Shown here: piece by piece, positions 1 to 8,084 of the stretch
How the letters are laid out: each line of letters opens with the position of its first letter
Numbering within the stretch: the first letter of the stretch is position 1
Assembly (NCBI RefSeq): GCF_002954245.1
Contig: NZ_PPTG01000025.1
Location: 124,001 to 188,000, forward strand
DNA length: 64,000 nt
Reading direction: 5' to 3'
Source: Cryobacterium aureum
GTDB lineage: Bacteria; Actinomycetota; Actinomycetes; Actinomycetales; Microbacteriaceae
Made by a program: the position numbers and the translations under genes
Notes under the pieces: generated by a model
What the model saw: the letters and a program-made list of their open reading frames with translations, nothing else
Told to the model about the DNA's origin: nothing
Database searches by the model: none

Positions 1-1178
1 GCGGTCGCGGCCATGCGATAACGCTCATCGTCGGCCGCAGCGGCGTAACTGAGCCGCTCGGACTGCGGCAGGTCGATGCGTACCTCGTAGCAGTTGGCCG
101 GGGAGATGAAGCCCTGGGCCTCGATCTCCTTCCACGGGGCGTCGAAGCGCTTCGGGCCGATCAGGCTGAACACGTCGCCCTCGCGGCCGTCCTCACGCAC
201 GAGCGTGGCGGTGAGGCCGAGGCGGCGGCGGGCCTGCAGCTCGGCGGTGAGCTTGAACACCGGCGCGGGCAGCAGGTGCACCTCGTCGTAGATCACCAGT
301 CCCCAGTCCATAGCGTCGAGCAGCTCGAGGTGGGCGTACTCGCCCTTACGCTTCGCGGTGAGGATTTGGTAGGTCGCAATGGTGACCGGCTTGACCTCTT
401 TCACCTGGCCGGAGTACTCGCCGATCTCGTCGGCGGTGAGGGTGGTGCGCTTGAGCAACTCGTCACGCCACTGGCGGGCTGACACCGTGTTGGTCACGAG
501 AATGAGCGTGTTCGTCTTCGCGGTGGCCATGGCTCCCGCGCCGACGAGGGTCTTGCCGGCGCCGCACGGCAGTACGACCACGCCGCTGCCGCCGTCGAAG
601 AAGCTCGCGACGGCCTTGTTCTGATAGTCGCGCAGCGCCCAGCCGTCCTCCTTCAAAGCGATGTCGTGCGGGGTCCCTGGGGTGTATCCGGCGAGGTCCT
701 CGGCGGGCCAGCCGAGTTTCACCAGCTCCTGCTTGAGCTGGCCGCGAGCCCACGGCCCAACCAGGTACGACTCCGGTGACGGATGCCCGATCAACAGTGG
801 CGCGATTCGCTTGGCTCCGGCGATTTCGGTGAGCACTGCCTGGTCACTGCTGTGCAGCACGAGCGCGCCCTCAGAGTCGCGCTCGATGACGAGTCGGCCG
901 TAGCGCCCGACGGTCTCGGTGATGTCCACGCTGACTGTCTGCGGTATGGCGAATTTGGAATATTTCTCGAGCGTCGCGAGCATGTCGGACGCATCGTGCC
1001 CGGCTGCACGGGCATTCCACAGGCCGAGCCGCGTAATGCGGTAGGTGTGGATGTGTTCGGGCGCGCGTTCCAGCTCGGCGAAAACGGCGAGGTCGTGACG
1101 AGCATCCTCGGCAAGAGGGTGGGCGACTTCGAGCAACACCGTGCGGTCACTTTGGACAATCAGGGGGCCATCAGACAT
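1..1178 (-). CDS. DNA repair helicase XPB (3' end outside window)
   Basis: An XPB/Rad25-type superfamily 2 DNA helicase; in bacteria this family is thought to act in DNA repair. The start is ATG at 1178, and 392 codons are read before the window edge removes the C-terminal helicase domain. An N-terminal DNA-damage-recognition-like part of about 180 residues is followed by Walker A LPCGAGKT near residue 206 and the DEVH box (IYDEVHLLP) near residue 298. DEVH rather than DEAD is typical of XPB. The helicase-associated gene just upstream on the same strand is the usual actinobacterial partner, so an operon reading right to left is likely. The family call is firm; substrate and role are inferred from the family. 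Confidence 0.9.
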   Translation of the reverse strand, partial: MSDGPLIVQSDRTVLLEVAHPLAEDARHDLAVFAELERAPEHIHTYRITRLGLWNARAAGHDASDMLATLEKYSKFAIPQTVSVDITETVGRYGRLVIERDSEGALVLHSSDQAVLTEIAGAKRIAPLLIGHPSPESYLVGPWARGQLKQELVKLGWPAEDLAGYTPGTPHDIALKEDGWALRDYQNKAVASFFDGGSGVVVLPCGAGKTLVGAGAMATAKTNTLILVTNTVSARQWRDELLKRTTLTADEIGEYSGQVKEVKPVTIATYQILTAKRKGEYAHLELLDAMDWGLVIYDEVHLLPAPVFKLTAELQARRRLGLTATLVREDGREGDVFSLIGPKRFDAPWKEIEAQGFISPANCYEVRIDLPQSERLSYAAAADDERYRMAAT

Positions 1179-1294
1179 AGCGCTCAATCCTACTCTCGTC
1201 CTTCCGCGGTCCTGTCCAGTGGATGCCATCGCGCACGCACTCATGACTCTCGTCTGTCTGTGGTCCTGTCCAGCGGCCAGCAGCAGCGCGGCCG

Positions 1295-3187
1295 TCAGGG
1301 GGCAGGGGTAATGCTGAGGATGCTCTTCAGCGGCAAGGTGCGCTCGATATCGGCGCGGCGGTCCCTAGCCCGAAAGCGTCCGTTGCTGACGCTAGCCGGT
1401 TCGAGCAGGTAGTCCACCACCGCGCCACCCGGCATCGCAATGCTGACCAGGATGGTCTGCTTGGCCTTGATGGCGGTGTCGAGTTGGCGGGCGAGCCAGG
1501 CATCCGCTACGGACACGCCGCTTTCGGCGCCGAGCCGCAGTTTCTGGACCAGGTTGAGGGCAGCATCGACAGTTGGCGTCAGCGTGACGTGCGCGATCTG
1601 GTGGCGGCGAAGGTGCACGATCTCGCCGAGGTCATCTTCGGCGGCGACCGGATACCGCGCGTCGCTGAGCGCCCAGAACACGGCGTCACCGGCGAAGCGA
1701 CTGAGCAAGTGTTCGTTGTCTCCGGCGCGCACGAGCGCGAGCGGCGCGAGAGTCTGGTCGACGGCGATGGTGCCGAGCAGCGCGGCATCCGCTGACCTGA
1801 CATAGCTCAGAAAAACTGTCTCATCTCCGGGCGCAGCGACCGGGGCGTTCGGCACGCCACTAAGGTCTCCGACTCGCACCCGACCGTACCGCGAGGCCGA
1901 CTCGTTGATGAGGTAGTCGACCGGCTGGGGAATGCCGGTGAGCGATATCGCCGCGAGAAAGGCCAGCAGCGAGTCGGCGTTCTCGCCTGCGGCCAGGGCG
2001 CGATTGACGGATGCCGCGGTGATGCGGTAACTCGACGCCAGCTCTCGGCTTTCCACGTCGGCCATCCCGCGCAGCCGGGAGTCGATGGACGGTGCGAGCG
2101 GACCCGGCGCGACGATCGAGAGGTCGTGCTGCAGATAGACGGCGCCGACCTCGGCTGGCAGTGCGGTCGCCATGGTGTCCACGGCCGCCTGGAGGTCGCC
2201 GCGCAGCACGCTCGCGCCGGCCGTACTGGTGGTGTCATGGGCGGTGATGCCGAGCAACTCGGCGTCGCGGGCGAACTCGGTGAGCTGGGCGAGCATCCAC
2301 TCGCCACCGGCCGGATACAGCCAAACGATGAACGCGGTGAGGCCGTCACCCCAGAGCAGCCCGGCCTGACGCGGCAGGATATCGGCTACGATCGGCGGGA
2401 GCGCCGCCTGCCAGGCCGCGGCCAGAGCCGCCCAGCGTGCGGTCGTACGCTCGAGCAGCCAGGCTTCGCCGGCCTCTGTCTCCATCCAATAACCGTTCGA
2501 GCGGGCGAGCAGGTCGGCCCGGGATGCCAAGGCCAGGATGGGGGCCACCAGATCGACGTCGACCGTCATTACGGCGGCCAGGCGTTTGGTGTCGGGCAGG
2601 CCGAGGCCGCCCCGGCTGAGCTGCCGGGCGGGCTCGCGGCTCAGCTCGTTGACCAGCTCGGCGATCGATGACACGACCGCGAAGGCGCGTTCGGCGGCGA
2701 GCTGGTCAATGAAGGCGAGCTCGCTGTCTGGCATTGCGGCGAGGGACGCCGGAGGCAGGGCGACGGCGAGGTCGGCGGCAGCAGGTAGACCCTGGGCCGG
2801 CCAGTGCGCCAGATGAGACGCGACGGCGTCGTAAGGAATGCAGCATCCGTCGGTGTGATCGGCGAGGAGCAGGGCGTGCAGGGCGTCGACCCGGCGGGTG
2901 ACGTCGGTCAGCGTGACCTCGGTCGAACCCAATTCGCCCAGTCGGCTGGTCACGGCCTGCAGGGTGGGTACGGAATTGCTGCTCGTGAGCTGTGCGGCCA
3001 CGGCCAGAACAGCGAGCGTCCCTCGGTCGAGGTGGCCCAAGGCTAGTTGCACATTGCCCGGGTCAAGCAGGGCTTCGGCCAGATCGAAGAAGTCACGGAT
3101 GCCGCTCGCAGAAACGCCGCGCACCCCGATAACATGCCGCAGCTCGGCATCGGGCATGGCCCGAAGTCTCGATGCGAGGCCGAGCAT
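1295..3187 (-). CDS. Helicase-associated (Helicase_C_3-type) protein
   Basis: A protein of about 630 residues found beside XPB in many Actinobacteria and annotated as a helicase-associated or helicase C-terminal domain protein. It has no Walker motifs. The C-terminal part (…LVSIAMPGGAVVDYLLEPASV…) resembles a WYL-like or DNA-contacting fold. An in-frame start further upstream (3307) would run into the neighbouring gene. The ATG at 3187 is preferred because it overlaps the stop codon of that gene in a TAATG arrangement, which suggests translational coupling. It is about 115 bp upstream of the XPB gene on the same strand. Its function is probably assistance or regulation of the XPB helicase; this is inferred from linkage only. 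Confidence 0.8.
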   Translation of the reverse strand: MLGLASRLRAMPDAELRHVIGVRGVSASGIRDFFDLAEALLDPGNVQLALGHLDRGTLAVLAVAAQLTSSNSVPTLQAVTSRLGELGSTEVTLTDVTRRVDALHALLLADHTDGCCIPYDAVASHLAHWPAQGLPAAADLAVALPPASLAAMPDSELAFIDQLAAERAFAVVSSIAELVNELSREPARQLSRGGLGLPDTKRLAAVMTVDVDLVAPILALASRADLLARSNGYWMETEAGEAWLLERTTARWAALAAAWQAALPPIVADILPRQAGLLWGDGLTAFIVWLYPAGGEWMLAQLTEFARDAELLGITAHDTTSTAGASVLRGDLQAAVDTMATALPAEVGAVYLQHDLSIVAPGPLAPSIDSRLRGMADVESRELASSYRITAASVNRALAAGENADSLLAFLAAISLTGIPQPVDYLINESASRYGRVRVGDLSGVPNAPVAAPGDETVFLSYVRSADAALLGTIAVDQTLAPLALVRAGDNEHLLSRFAGDAVFWALSDARYPVAAEDDLGEIVHLRRHQIAHVTLTPTVDAALNLVQKLRLGAESGVSVADAWLARQLDTAIKAKQTILVSIAMPGGAVVDYLLEPASVSNGRFRARDRRADIERTLPLKSILSITPAP

Positions 3188-3462
3188 TACTCGCGGTCTC
3201 GTCGAGCTTCGCGACTGCGGCGCACTCCCACAGAAATCATGAGCGCGATGATGAGCACGAACCCGACCGGCAGACCGAAGCGCAGCAGAATGAAGATCGG
3301 CGGCCAAATACCACGGCTGAATCCGTCATTGGCGCCGACGCCCATGGCGGTCGCGATGATCACCGCGAGGAACGCCAGAATTGACAGCCCCACCACGCTC
3401 GCCACCATATAGGCGAGAACCCGCTCAAGCCGGCTGACGGGATGTGGAGTTTGATTGGTCAC
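3187..3462 (-). CDS. Small two-TM membrane protein
   Basis: A 91-residue protein with two hydrophobic segments at roughly residues 15-40 and 52-80 and a basic C-terminus (RRSREARRDRE). It is probably an integral membrane protein with both ends inside the cell. Its stop codon overlaps the ATG of the helicase-associated gene, so the two are likely co-transcribed and coupled. Similar short proteins occur next to the XPB locus in Microbacteriaceae and are sometimes mislabelled as multidrug transporter components. No catalytic motif is visible and no function can be assigned. Confidence 0.7.
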   Translation of the reverse strand: MTNQTPHPVSRLERVLAYMVASVVGLSILAFLAVIIATAMGVGANDGFSRGIWPPIFILLRFGLPVGFVLIIALMISVGVRRSREARRDRE

Positions 3463-3555
3463 CCACTAAGGATACGGGCACGCCGGTGCCACAACCGAAT
3501 ATGCTGGGTTCACACCCCGCGCTCTTTTGTGCGCCCAAAACTCAGTGAGGTTCAG

Positions 3556-3936
3556 ATGCCCACCGGCAAGGTCAAGTTTTACGACGAAGAGAAAGGCTTT
3601 GGCTTCATCACATCCGATGACGGTCAAGAGGTCTTTCTCCACGCTTCCGCCCTGCCCTCCGGCGTAACCGTCAAGGCCGGCGCGAAGCTCGAATTCGGTA
3701 TCGCCGACGGCAAACGCGGCGCCCAGGCGCTCTCGGTACGAGTGATCGAGGCACCGCCGAGCCTGAGCAAGTTCAACCGCAAGCCGGCCGACGATATGGC
3801 CATCATCGTGGAAGACCTCGTGAAGCTGCTCGATGGTATCGGCACCAACCTCAAGCGCGGACGCTACCCCGAGTCGAGCCACAGCAAGAAGATCGCGGCG
3901 ATGCTGCGCAAGGTTGCCGAGGAACTGGATGCCTGA
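3556..3936 (+). CDS. Cold-shock domain protein with C-terminal extension
   Basis: A 126-residue RNA/DNA-binding protein. The first 66 residues are a cold-shock (OB-fold) domain with RNP1 KGFGFI near residues 12-18 and RNP2 VFLHAS near 26-31. The remaining 60 residues form a helical extension not present in the classic 67-residue CspA. The ATG at 3556 follows a GAGG ribosome-binding site at correct spacing; an earlier in-frame start at 3442 lacks one. It overlaps the start of the DUF3027 gene by 8 bp (3929-3936), so the two are probably translationally coupled. Likely role: RNA chaperone or transcription antiterminator. This long form with a DUF3027 neighbour is usual for Micrococcales. Confidence 0.9.
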   Translation: MPTGKVKFYDEEKGFGFITSDDGQEVFLHASALPSGVTVKAGAKLEFGIADGKRGAQALSVRVIEAPPSLSKFNRKPADDMAIIVEDLVKLLDGIGTNLKRGRYPESSHSKKIAAMLRKVAEELDA

Positions 3937-4510
3937 GCTGACCGACGCACAGCCCACCCGGCCGACCGACGCCACCCTGCTCGCGGCCGTTGAGCTGGCG
4001 CGCGCGGCGCTGCTGGAGATCACCACCGACGACACCATTGGCGAGGTCATCGGCCACATTGACGAGGGTGACCTCGTGGTGTCGTTGCTGTTCGACTGCC
4101 TGATGACCGGCTACCCGGGCTGGCGCTGGACCGTCAGCCTCGCGCGGGTCGACGAGAACTCTGAGCCGAAGGTGCTCGAAACGGAGCTCACGCCCGGCGA
4201 TGACTCGCTGCTCGCGCCCGAGTGGGTGCCGTGGTCGGATCGCCTCCTCGACGATGACGCGGATGCTGACGACACCGACGACGACGAGTCTGACGATGAC
4301 GAAGACGAGTCGGATGACGACTCGGACGAGGACGCAGAGGCGCTCGACGACGACGCGGATGATTCCCTCGACGCGCTCGACGGCATCGACTTCGACGAGG
4401 CGCTAGCGGCGGCGGAACTGAACCCAGGCGAGACCGACGAGGCCGAGGCCGACACCGATCACAGTGCACCACAGCCACCAACCCGCTCCCGGCGCGCTCG
4501 CCGACCCTGA
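3929..4510 (+). CDS. DUF3027 family protein with acidic tail
   Basis: A 193-residue protein of the actinobacterial DUF3027 family (function unknown). The conserved part is residues 1-105 (…TTDDTIGEVIGH…, …CLMTGYPGWRWTVSLAR…, …PEWVPWSDRL). It is followed by an Asp/Glu-dominated low-complexity stretch to about residue 150 and a basic Arg-rich end. The start ATG at 3929 sits inside the last codons of the cold-shock gene with GAGG upstream. The 3' end overlaps the convergent DUF2530 gene by 108 bp. The protein is shorter than many family members. The acidic tract may be disordered. Confidence 0.8.
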   Translation: MPELTDAQPTRPTDATLLAAVELARAALLEITTDDTIGEVIGHIDEGDLVVSLLFDCLMTGYPGWRWTVSLARVDENSEPKVLETELTPGDDSLLAPEWVPWSDRLLDDDADADDTDDDESDDDEDESDDDSDEDAEALDDDADDSLDALDGIDFDEALAAAELNPGETDEAEADTDHSAPQPPTRSRRARRP

Positions 4511-4663
4511 GTCTGACGCTGTCGGCGCCGTTACCTCAACGACGAGGGCGGCGCCGAGCGCGACCAGCCACAGCAGGGTACCGACGAACAGCGCCTTGCG
4601 GGCATCCGTTCGGGCGGGCAGCGGATCGGGCCGACGCTCGCTGTCTTTCAACCAGAGACGCAT
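4403..4663 (-). CDS. DUF2530-type small membrane protein
   Basis: An 86-residue protein beginning MRLWLKDSERRPDPLPARTD, the signature N-terminus of DUF2530 proteins. Two membrane segments follow at roughly 25-45 and 60-80, and the C-terminus is basic (QFRRR). It lies 18 bp downstream of serC on the same strand, which is the normal actinobacterial arrangement, so co-transcription is likely. It overlaps the tail of the convergent DUF3027 gene by 108 bp, meaning both strands code there. No biochemical role is known. Confidence 0.75.
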   Translation of the reverse strand: MRLWLKDSERRPDPLPARTDARKALFVGTLLWLVALGAALVVEVTAPTASDSGSASAPGAGWWLWCTVIGVGLGLVGLAWVQFRRR

Positions 4664-4681
4664 GCCCGATCCTTCCCTTCG

Positions 4682-5800
4682 CTAGTTCTCGAGGTGTCCG
4701 ACGACGTGCTCGATGGACGCCACGAGCTTCTTGACGTCCTCAGGGTCGATCGCAGTGAAGGTCGCGATGCGCAGCTGGTTGCGGCCGAGTTTGCGGTACG
4801 GCTCGGTGTCGACGATGCCGTTGGCGCGCAACGTCTTGCTGATGGCTGACGCGTCGATGGCGTCGTCGAAGTCGATCGTGACGACAACCTGTGAGCGGTG
4901 TGTCGGGTCGGCCACGAACGGGGTCGCGTAGTCGACGCCGGCTGCCCAGTCATACAAAACGGACGACGATGCCTGCGTTCGTGCCGACGCCCACGTCAGT
5001 CCGCCGCTCTGGTTGATCCAGTCGATCTGGTTTTCCATCAGCAGCAGCGTGCTGAGGGCCGGCGTGTTCAGCGTCTGGTTCAGGCGCGAGTTGTCGACGG
5101 CGTTCTTGAGGCTGAGGAACTCGGGAATGTACCGGCCGCTCGCATTGATGCGTTCAACGCGCTCGAGGGCGGCGGGGGAGAACAGGGCAATCCACAGGCC
5201 ACCGTCGGAGGCGAGGTTTTTCTGCGGGGCGAAGTAGTAGACATCCGCTTGGCTCGCGTCGAAGTCGATGCCGGCGGCGGCGCTCGTGGCGTCGATGACG
5301 GTGAGGGCGCCGGCATCGCCGTCGACCCGGGTAACCGAGGCCATGACGCCGGTTGAGGTTTCATTCTGGGGCCAGGCGTAGACGTCGATGCCATCGCGCA
5401 CGACGAAGTCGCTGCGTGAACCGGTACCGGCCTTGATCACGTCGGGGGCTTCGAGCCACGGGGCAGCGGCGGCTTTGGCGAACTTGCCGCCGAATTCCCC
5501 GAAGACCAGGTTTTGCGCGCGGTTTTCGATGAGGGAGAAGGCTGCGGCGTCCCAAAAGGCGGTCGAGCCGCCGTTGCCGAGCACAACTTCATAGCCGTCG
5601 GGAATGCGGAACAATTCGCCGAGGCCGCCGCGCACGCGACCGACGAGGTCTTTCACGGGTGCCTGGCGGTGCGAGGTGCCGAGCACTCCGGTGCCGAATC
5701 CGAGCAGGTGATCCAGCTGTTCGCGACGGATTTTCGATGGACCGCAGCCGAATCGTCCGTCGAGGGGGAGCAGATCGGTGGGTATTAGTAGGTCGGCCAT
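4682..5800 (-). CDS. serC: Phosphoserine aminotransferase
   Basis: A PLP-dependent class V aminotransferase of 372 residues that converts 3-phosphohydroxypyruvate and glutamate to phosphoserine and 2-oxoglutarate in serine biosynthesis. The start reads MADLLIPTDLLPLDGRFGCG, and the GPSKIRREQL segment is typical of the actinobacterial SerC branch. The PLP-binding lysine is in YYFAPQKNLASDGG near residue 195. The C-terminus ends in IEHVVGHLEN. Length matches the family. It is the first gene of a probable unit with DUF2530 and is divergent from the DtxR-family gene. Confidence 0.93.
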   Translation of the reverse strand: MADLLIPTDLLPLDGRFGCGPSKIRREQLDHLLGFGTGVLGTSHRQAPVKDLVGRVRGGLGELFRIPDGYEVVLGNGGSTAFWDAAAFSLIENRAQNLVFGEFGGKFAKAAAAPWLEAPDVIKAGTGSRSDFVVRDGIDVYAWPQNETSTGVMASVTRVDGDAGALTVIDATSAAAGIDFDASQADVYYFAPQKNLASDGGLWIALFSPAALERVERINASGRYIPEFLSLKNAVDNSRLNQTLNTPALSTLLLMENQIDWINQSGGLTWASARTQASSSVLYDWAAGVDYATPFVADPTHRSQVVVTIDFDDAIDASAISKTLRANGIVDTEPYRKLGRNQLRIATFTAIDPEDVKKLVASIEHVVGHLEN

Positions 5801-5931
5801 ACGGCGATTCTAGTTGCCCAGCCGCGGGCGGGTAGGCTTGTGACGCTGTGTGGGTCCGGCCGGGGCCGCCAACGAAGCACCTTTCACTTCTTGATGAACG
5901 GTGCGCGCACGAGCCGAATGAAGGGCTGCGG

Positions 5932-6651
5932 ATGAGCGATCTGATCGACACCACCGAAATGTATCTCCGCACGATCCTCGACCTGGAGGAAGAACAGATC
6001 GTGCCCCTGCGGGCACGCATCTCCGAGCGTCTCGGACACTCCGGCCCGACCGTGTCGCAGACCGTCGCGCGCATGGAACGTGACGGCCTCGTCATCGTGT
6101 CCGGCGATCGGCACCTCGAACTGACCCCGACCGGCCGCAGCAAGGCGGTGCACGTGATGCGCAAGCATCGCCTGGCCGAACGCCTACTCAGCGACGTGAT
6201 CGGACTCGAGTGGGAGTTCGTGCACGACGAAGCCTGCCGCTGGGAACACGTGATGAGCGAGCAGGTCGAACGCAAGATTCTGGAAATGCTGGGTCATCCG
6301 ACCGAGTCCCCATACGGCAACCCGATTCCGGGCCTCGACGAACTCGGTGATTCCCCGGCGGTCGCCTTCATGGCGGGCGTGACCAACGTGCTGTCGGTGG
6401 TGGCGAGTTCGACCGTGCCGGTGACCGCGGTCATCCGTCGTCTCGGTGAACCCGTGCAGTTCGATCCGGAGTTGCTGCTGCAGCTCAAGCAGAGCGGCGT
6501 GATGCCCGGCGCGACCGGGGTGTTTTCGACCGCCGGATCGTACGTTCTAGTACAGGTCGAAGGTTTTGGTGCCGGATTAGAACTGCCCAACGAGGTTGCC
6601 GGACACGTTTTCGTGACCACGCCGACCGGCTATAGCCCGGTCGCTCACTGA
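5932..6651 (+). CDS. DtxR/IdeR-family metal-dependent repressor
   Basis: A 239-residue iron- or manganese-dependent transcription regulator. It has an N-terminal winged helix (residues 1-75, with HSGPTVSQTVARMERDGLV as recognition helix), a dimerisation domain with metal ligands H79 and E83 (HRLAERLL) and H98-x3-C-x2-EH (HDEACRWEH), and a C-terminal SH3-like FeoA domain. All ligands of both DtxR metal sites appear present. The ATG at 5932 is preferred over an in-frame start at 5848, because MSDLIDTTEMYLRTI aligns with the family N-terminus. The SerC gene is divergent. Whether it senses Fe or Mn cannot be told from sequence. Confidence 0.9.
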   Translation: MSDLIDTTEMYLRTILDLEEEQIVPLRARISERLGHSGPTVSQTVARMERDGLVIVSGDRHLELTPTGRSKAVHVMRKHRLAERLLSDVIGLEWEFVHDEACRWEHVMSEQVERKILEMLGHPTESPYGNPIPGLDELGDSPAVAFMAGVTNVLSVVASSTVPVTAVIRRLGEPVQFDPELLLQLKQSGVMPGATGVFSTAGSYVLVQVEGFGAGLELPNEVAGHVFVTTPTGYSPVAH

Positions 6652-6745
6652 CATCGCGCGGGGTTCGCAGCTCGGCGAATCAAGCCAGTCGTCTCGACCT
6701 GTTGGCCGGTCCGTTACCAATCCGTTAGAAAAGTGCCGTTTCAGG

Positions 6746-6918
6746 GTGACAAATGGGCAAGCGTCTTGTAGCCTCGGGGATGTCCCACAGACCAGAAACG
6801 GTCGAAGGACTCTTGTCAAGACGCCTGCTCGCCCGTCTCTTGACTAGGAACACACCCGCGATTAGCGAAGTGGACGGGACAACGACCTAGTGTTGTCGAG
6901 GCGCCGGAGGTTGAAACT
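6746..6918 (+). promoter_or_regulatory. Promoter and structured 5' leader of the NlpC/P60 gene
   Basis: A sigma-70-like promoter is visible: -35 GTGACA at 6746-6751, a 17-bp spacer and -10 TAGCCT at 6769-6774, giving a transcript start near 6781 and a leader of about 138 nt. The leader contains two clean hairpins: GTCAAGA (6815-6821) with TCTTGAC (6838-6844), and GACAAC (6878-6883) with GTTGTC (6892-6897). The second lies just before the GGAGG site at 6906-6910 that serves the TTG start at 6919. Actinobacterial cell-wall hydrolase genes are often preceded by c-di-AMP (ydaO-type) riboswitches, but I could not match the ydaO consensus confidently. Confidence 0.5.
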
Positions 6919-7737
6919 TTGGCTGCATTAGGAACGAGAAGGTCCAAACGCGGGCTGAGCCGAGCATCCGATTCCCTGGAAAAAGTGGAATCGTCGGCAC
7001 ACTCCCACCGGGCACTGCCGCGCGCGACCCCGAAGAAGCGCCGTGGCGGCATCGCCAACATCGTTGTCATGACCCTCGCTACCGGCCTGGTTGCCACAAT
7101 GGCTCTCCCTGCATATGCCTTCGCTCCCGGTTCGAAGGACGCCTCCTTCAAAGCCACCGAGTCCACGGAGATGTCCAAGGCGCAGGCGCAGGCCGTTGAA
7201 GTGGATGCCCAAGCCGCCACAGTGAGCGTCGCTCGCGAAGGATTCACCGCGACCACCCCCGAAGAACTTGCCGCAGCCGTTGCTGCCGCCGCCGCGGAAA
7301 CCCGCCGTGTTGAGGTCGCCGCGCAGATGACCTCCTACGCCGCGAGCTACTCCGGACCGAGCGTTGCCGACTTCCTGGCTGACCCGACCTACCCGAATTT
7401 TGATCTCGCATCCGTTTTCAATGTGGCCTCGCAGTATCAGGGCACACCGTATGTTTACGGTGGAGCCACCCCGGCCGGCTTCGACTGCTCCGGCTTCATT
7501 ATGTACGTCTACGCGCAGTTCGGCATCAGCCTGCCGCACTCCTCGGTGGGCCAGGCAGCAGCCGGAACGAAGATCTCCATCGAAGACGCCGTACCCGGCG
7601 ACCTCGTGATCATGGACGGCCACGACGGCTTCTACGCGGGCAACGGAAACATTCTGCACGCGCCGTACACCGGCCAATCTGTACGGATCCAGCCCATCTG
7701 GACCAGCGACTACTACATCGTGCGGATTGGCATCTGA
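6919..7737 (+). CDS. Secreted NlpC/P60-family peptidoglycan hydrolase
   Basis: A 272-residue cell-wall hydrolase. A basic N-terminal segment (residues 1-45) precedes a membrane-spanning signal (IVVMTLATGLVATMALPAYA, about 50-70), an Ala-rich linker, and an NlpC/P60 domain from about residue 165. Catalytic Cys lies in FDCSGF near residue 190. The His is in the VIMDGHDGFY / ILHAPYTG part. Such enzymes cleave peptide stems of peptidoglycan. The start is TTG at 6919, chosen because GGAGG sits 8 nt upstream and no better start exists. An inverted repeat follows the gene. The long charged N-terminal tail before the signal is typical of Micrococcales homologues. Confidence 0.88.
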   Translation: MAALGTRRSKRGLSRASDSLEKVESSAHSHRALPRATPKKRRGGIANIVVMTLATGLVATMALPAYAFAPGSKDASFKATESTEMSKAQAQAVEVDAQAATVSVAREGFTATTPEELAAAVAAAAAETRRVEVAAQMTSYAASYSGPSVADFLADPTYPNFDLASVFNVASQYQGTPYVYGGATPAGFDCSGFIMYVYAQFGISLPHSSVGQAAAGTKISIEDAVPGDLVIMDGHDGFYAGNGNILHAPYTGQSVRIQPIWTSDYYIVRIGI

Positions 7738-7774
7738 TTCGCCTCCCGGCGGTGAACACTCGGTAACAGCTCAC

Positions 7775-7814
7775 ACAAATGGCGCATTCAGGTTCACCTG
7801 ATGCGCCATTTGTG
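7775..7814 (+). terminator. Terminator-like hairpin after the NlpC/P60 gene
   Basis: A perfect 14-bp inverted repeat: CACAAATGGCGCAT at 7775-7788 and its complement at 7801-7814. The 12-nt loop can itself pair (AGGT/ACCT). No T-run follows, so it may be a weak or bidirectional terminator. Confidence 0.7.
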
Positions 7815-7862
7815 GGTTAACCTAGTGCCCTGATGTAGTTTGTAGGGCCGTAAGGAGAGCCA

Positions 7863-7976
7863 ATGCATGAGCGACGCACTATCCACACCATGGATGTGCG
7901 CGGTCGCGAGTGCTTTCGGCATAGTTGTCAGAGCGAGAAGAGCTGCGTGAGCAGCCAGAAGGCGTTGTCATTGTGA
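7863..7976 (+). CDS. Possible 37-codon small ORF / small transcript
   Basis: Between two terminator-like hairpins lies a short unit with an AAGGAG ribosome-binding site (7852-7857) followed by ATG at 7863. It encodes 37 residues beginning MHERRTIHTMDVRGRECFRH and containing three cysteines. A second ATG at 7867 opens a 27-codon frame ending at 7950, before the terminator. The first frame runs into the terminator stem. The unit could be a small protein, a leader peptide for the HNH gene, or an sRNA. I do not recognise it. The RBS and terminator make it unlikely to be empty spacer. Confidence 0.4.
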   Translation: MHERRTIHTMDVRGRECFRHSCQSEKSCVSSQKALSL

Positions 7977-7990
7977 CGGCGCCTTTTTTT
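7959..7990 (+). terminator. Rho-independent terminator before the HNH gene
   Basis: AAGGCG (7959-7964) pairs with CGCCTT (7980-7985), and the inner GTCA (7967-7970) pairs with TGAC (7974-7977). A run of seven T follows (7984-7990). It ends whatever is transcribed from 7820 onward, upstream of the HNH gene. Confidence 0.8.
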
Positions 7991-8084
7991 GTAATATTTT
8001 TCGCCCTGCCACGCTCCTGTTCTTTACGCATCGGATGTAGTTCGAATGGCTGGAAGCCGTCCAGCCTCCTTCGAAAGGGAGCGC

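Noticed and set aside
6781-6918. A ydaO-type c-di-AMP riboswitch
   Set aside because: Position fits, but the conserved riboswitch bases could not be found; only a structured leader is claimed.
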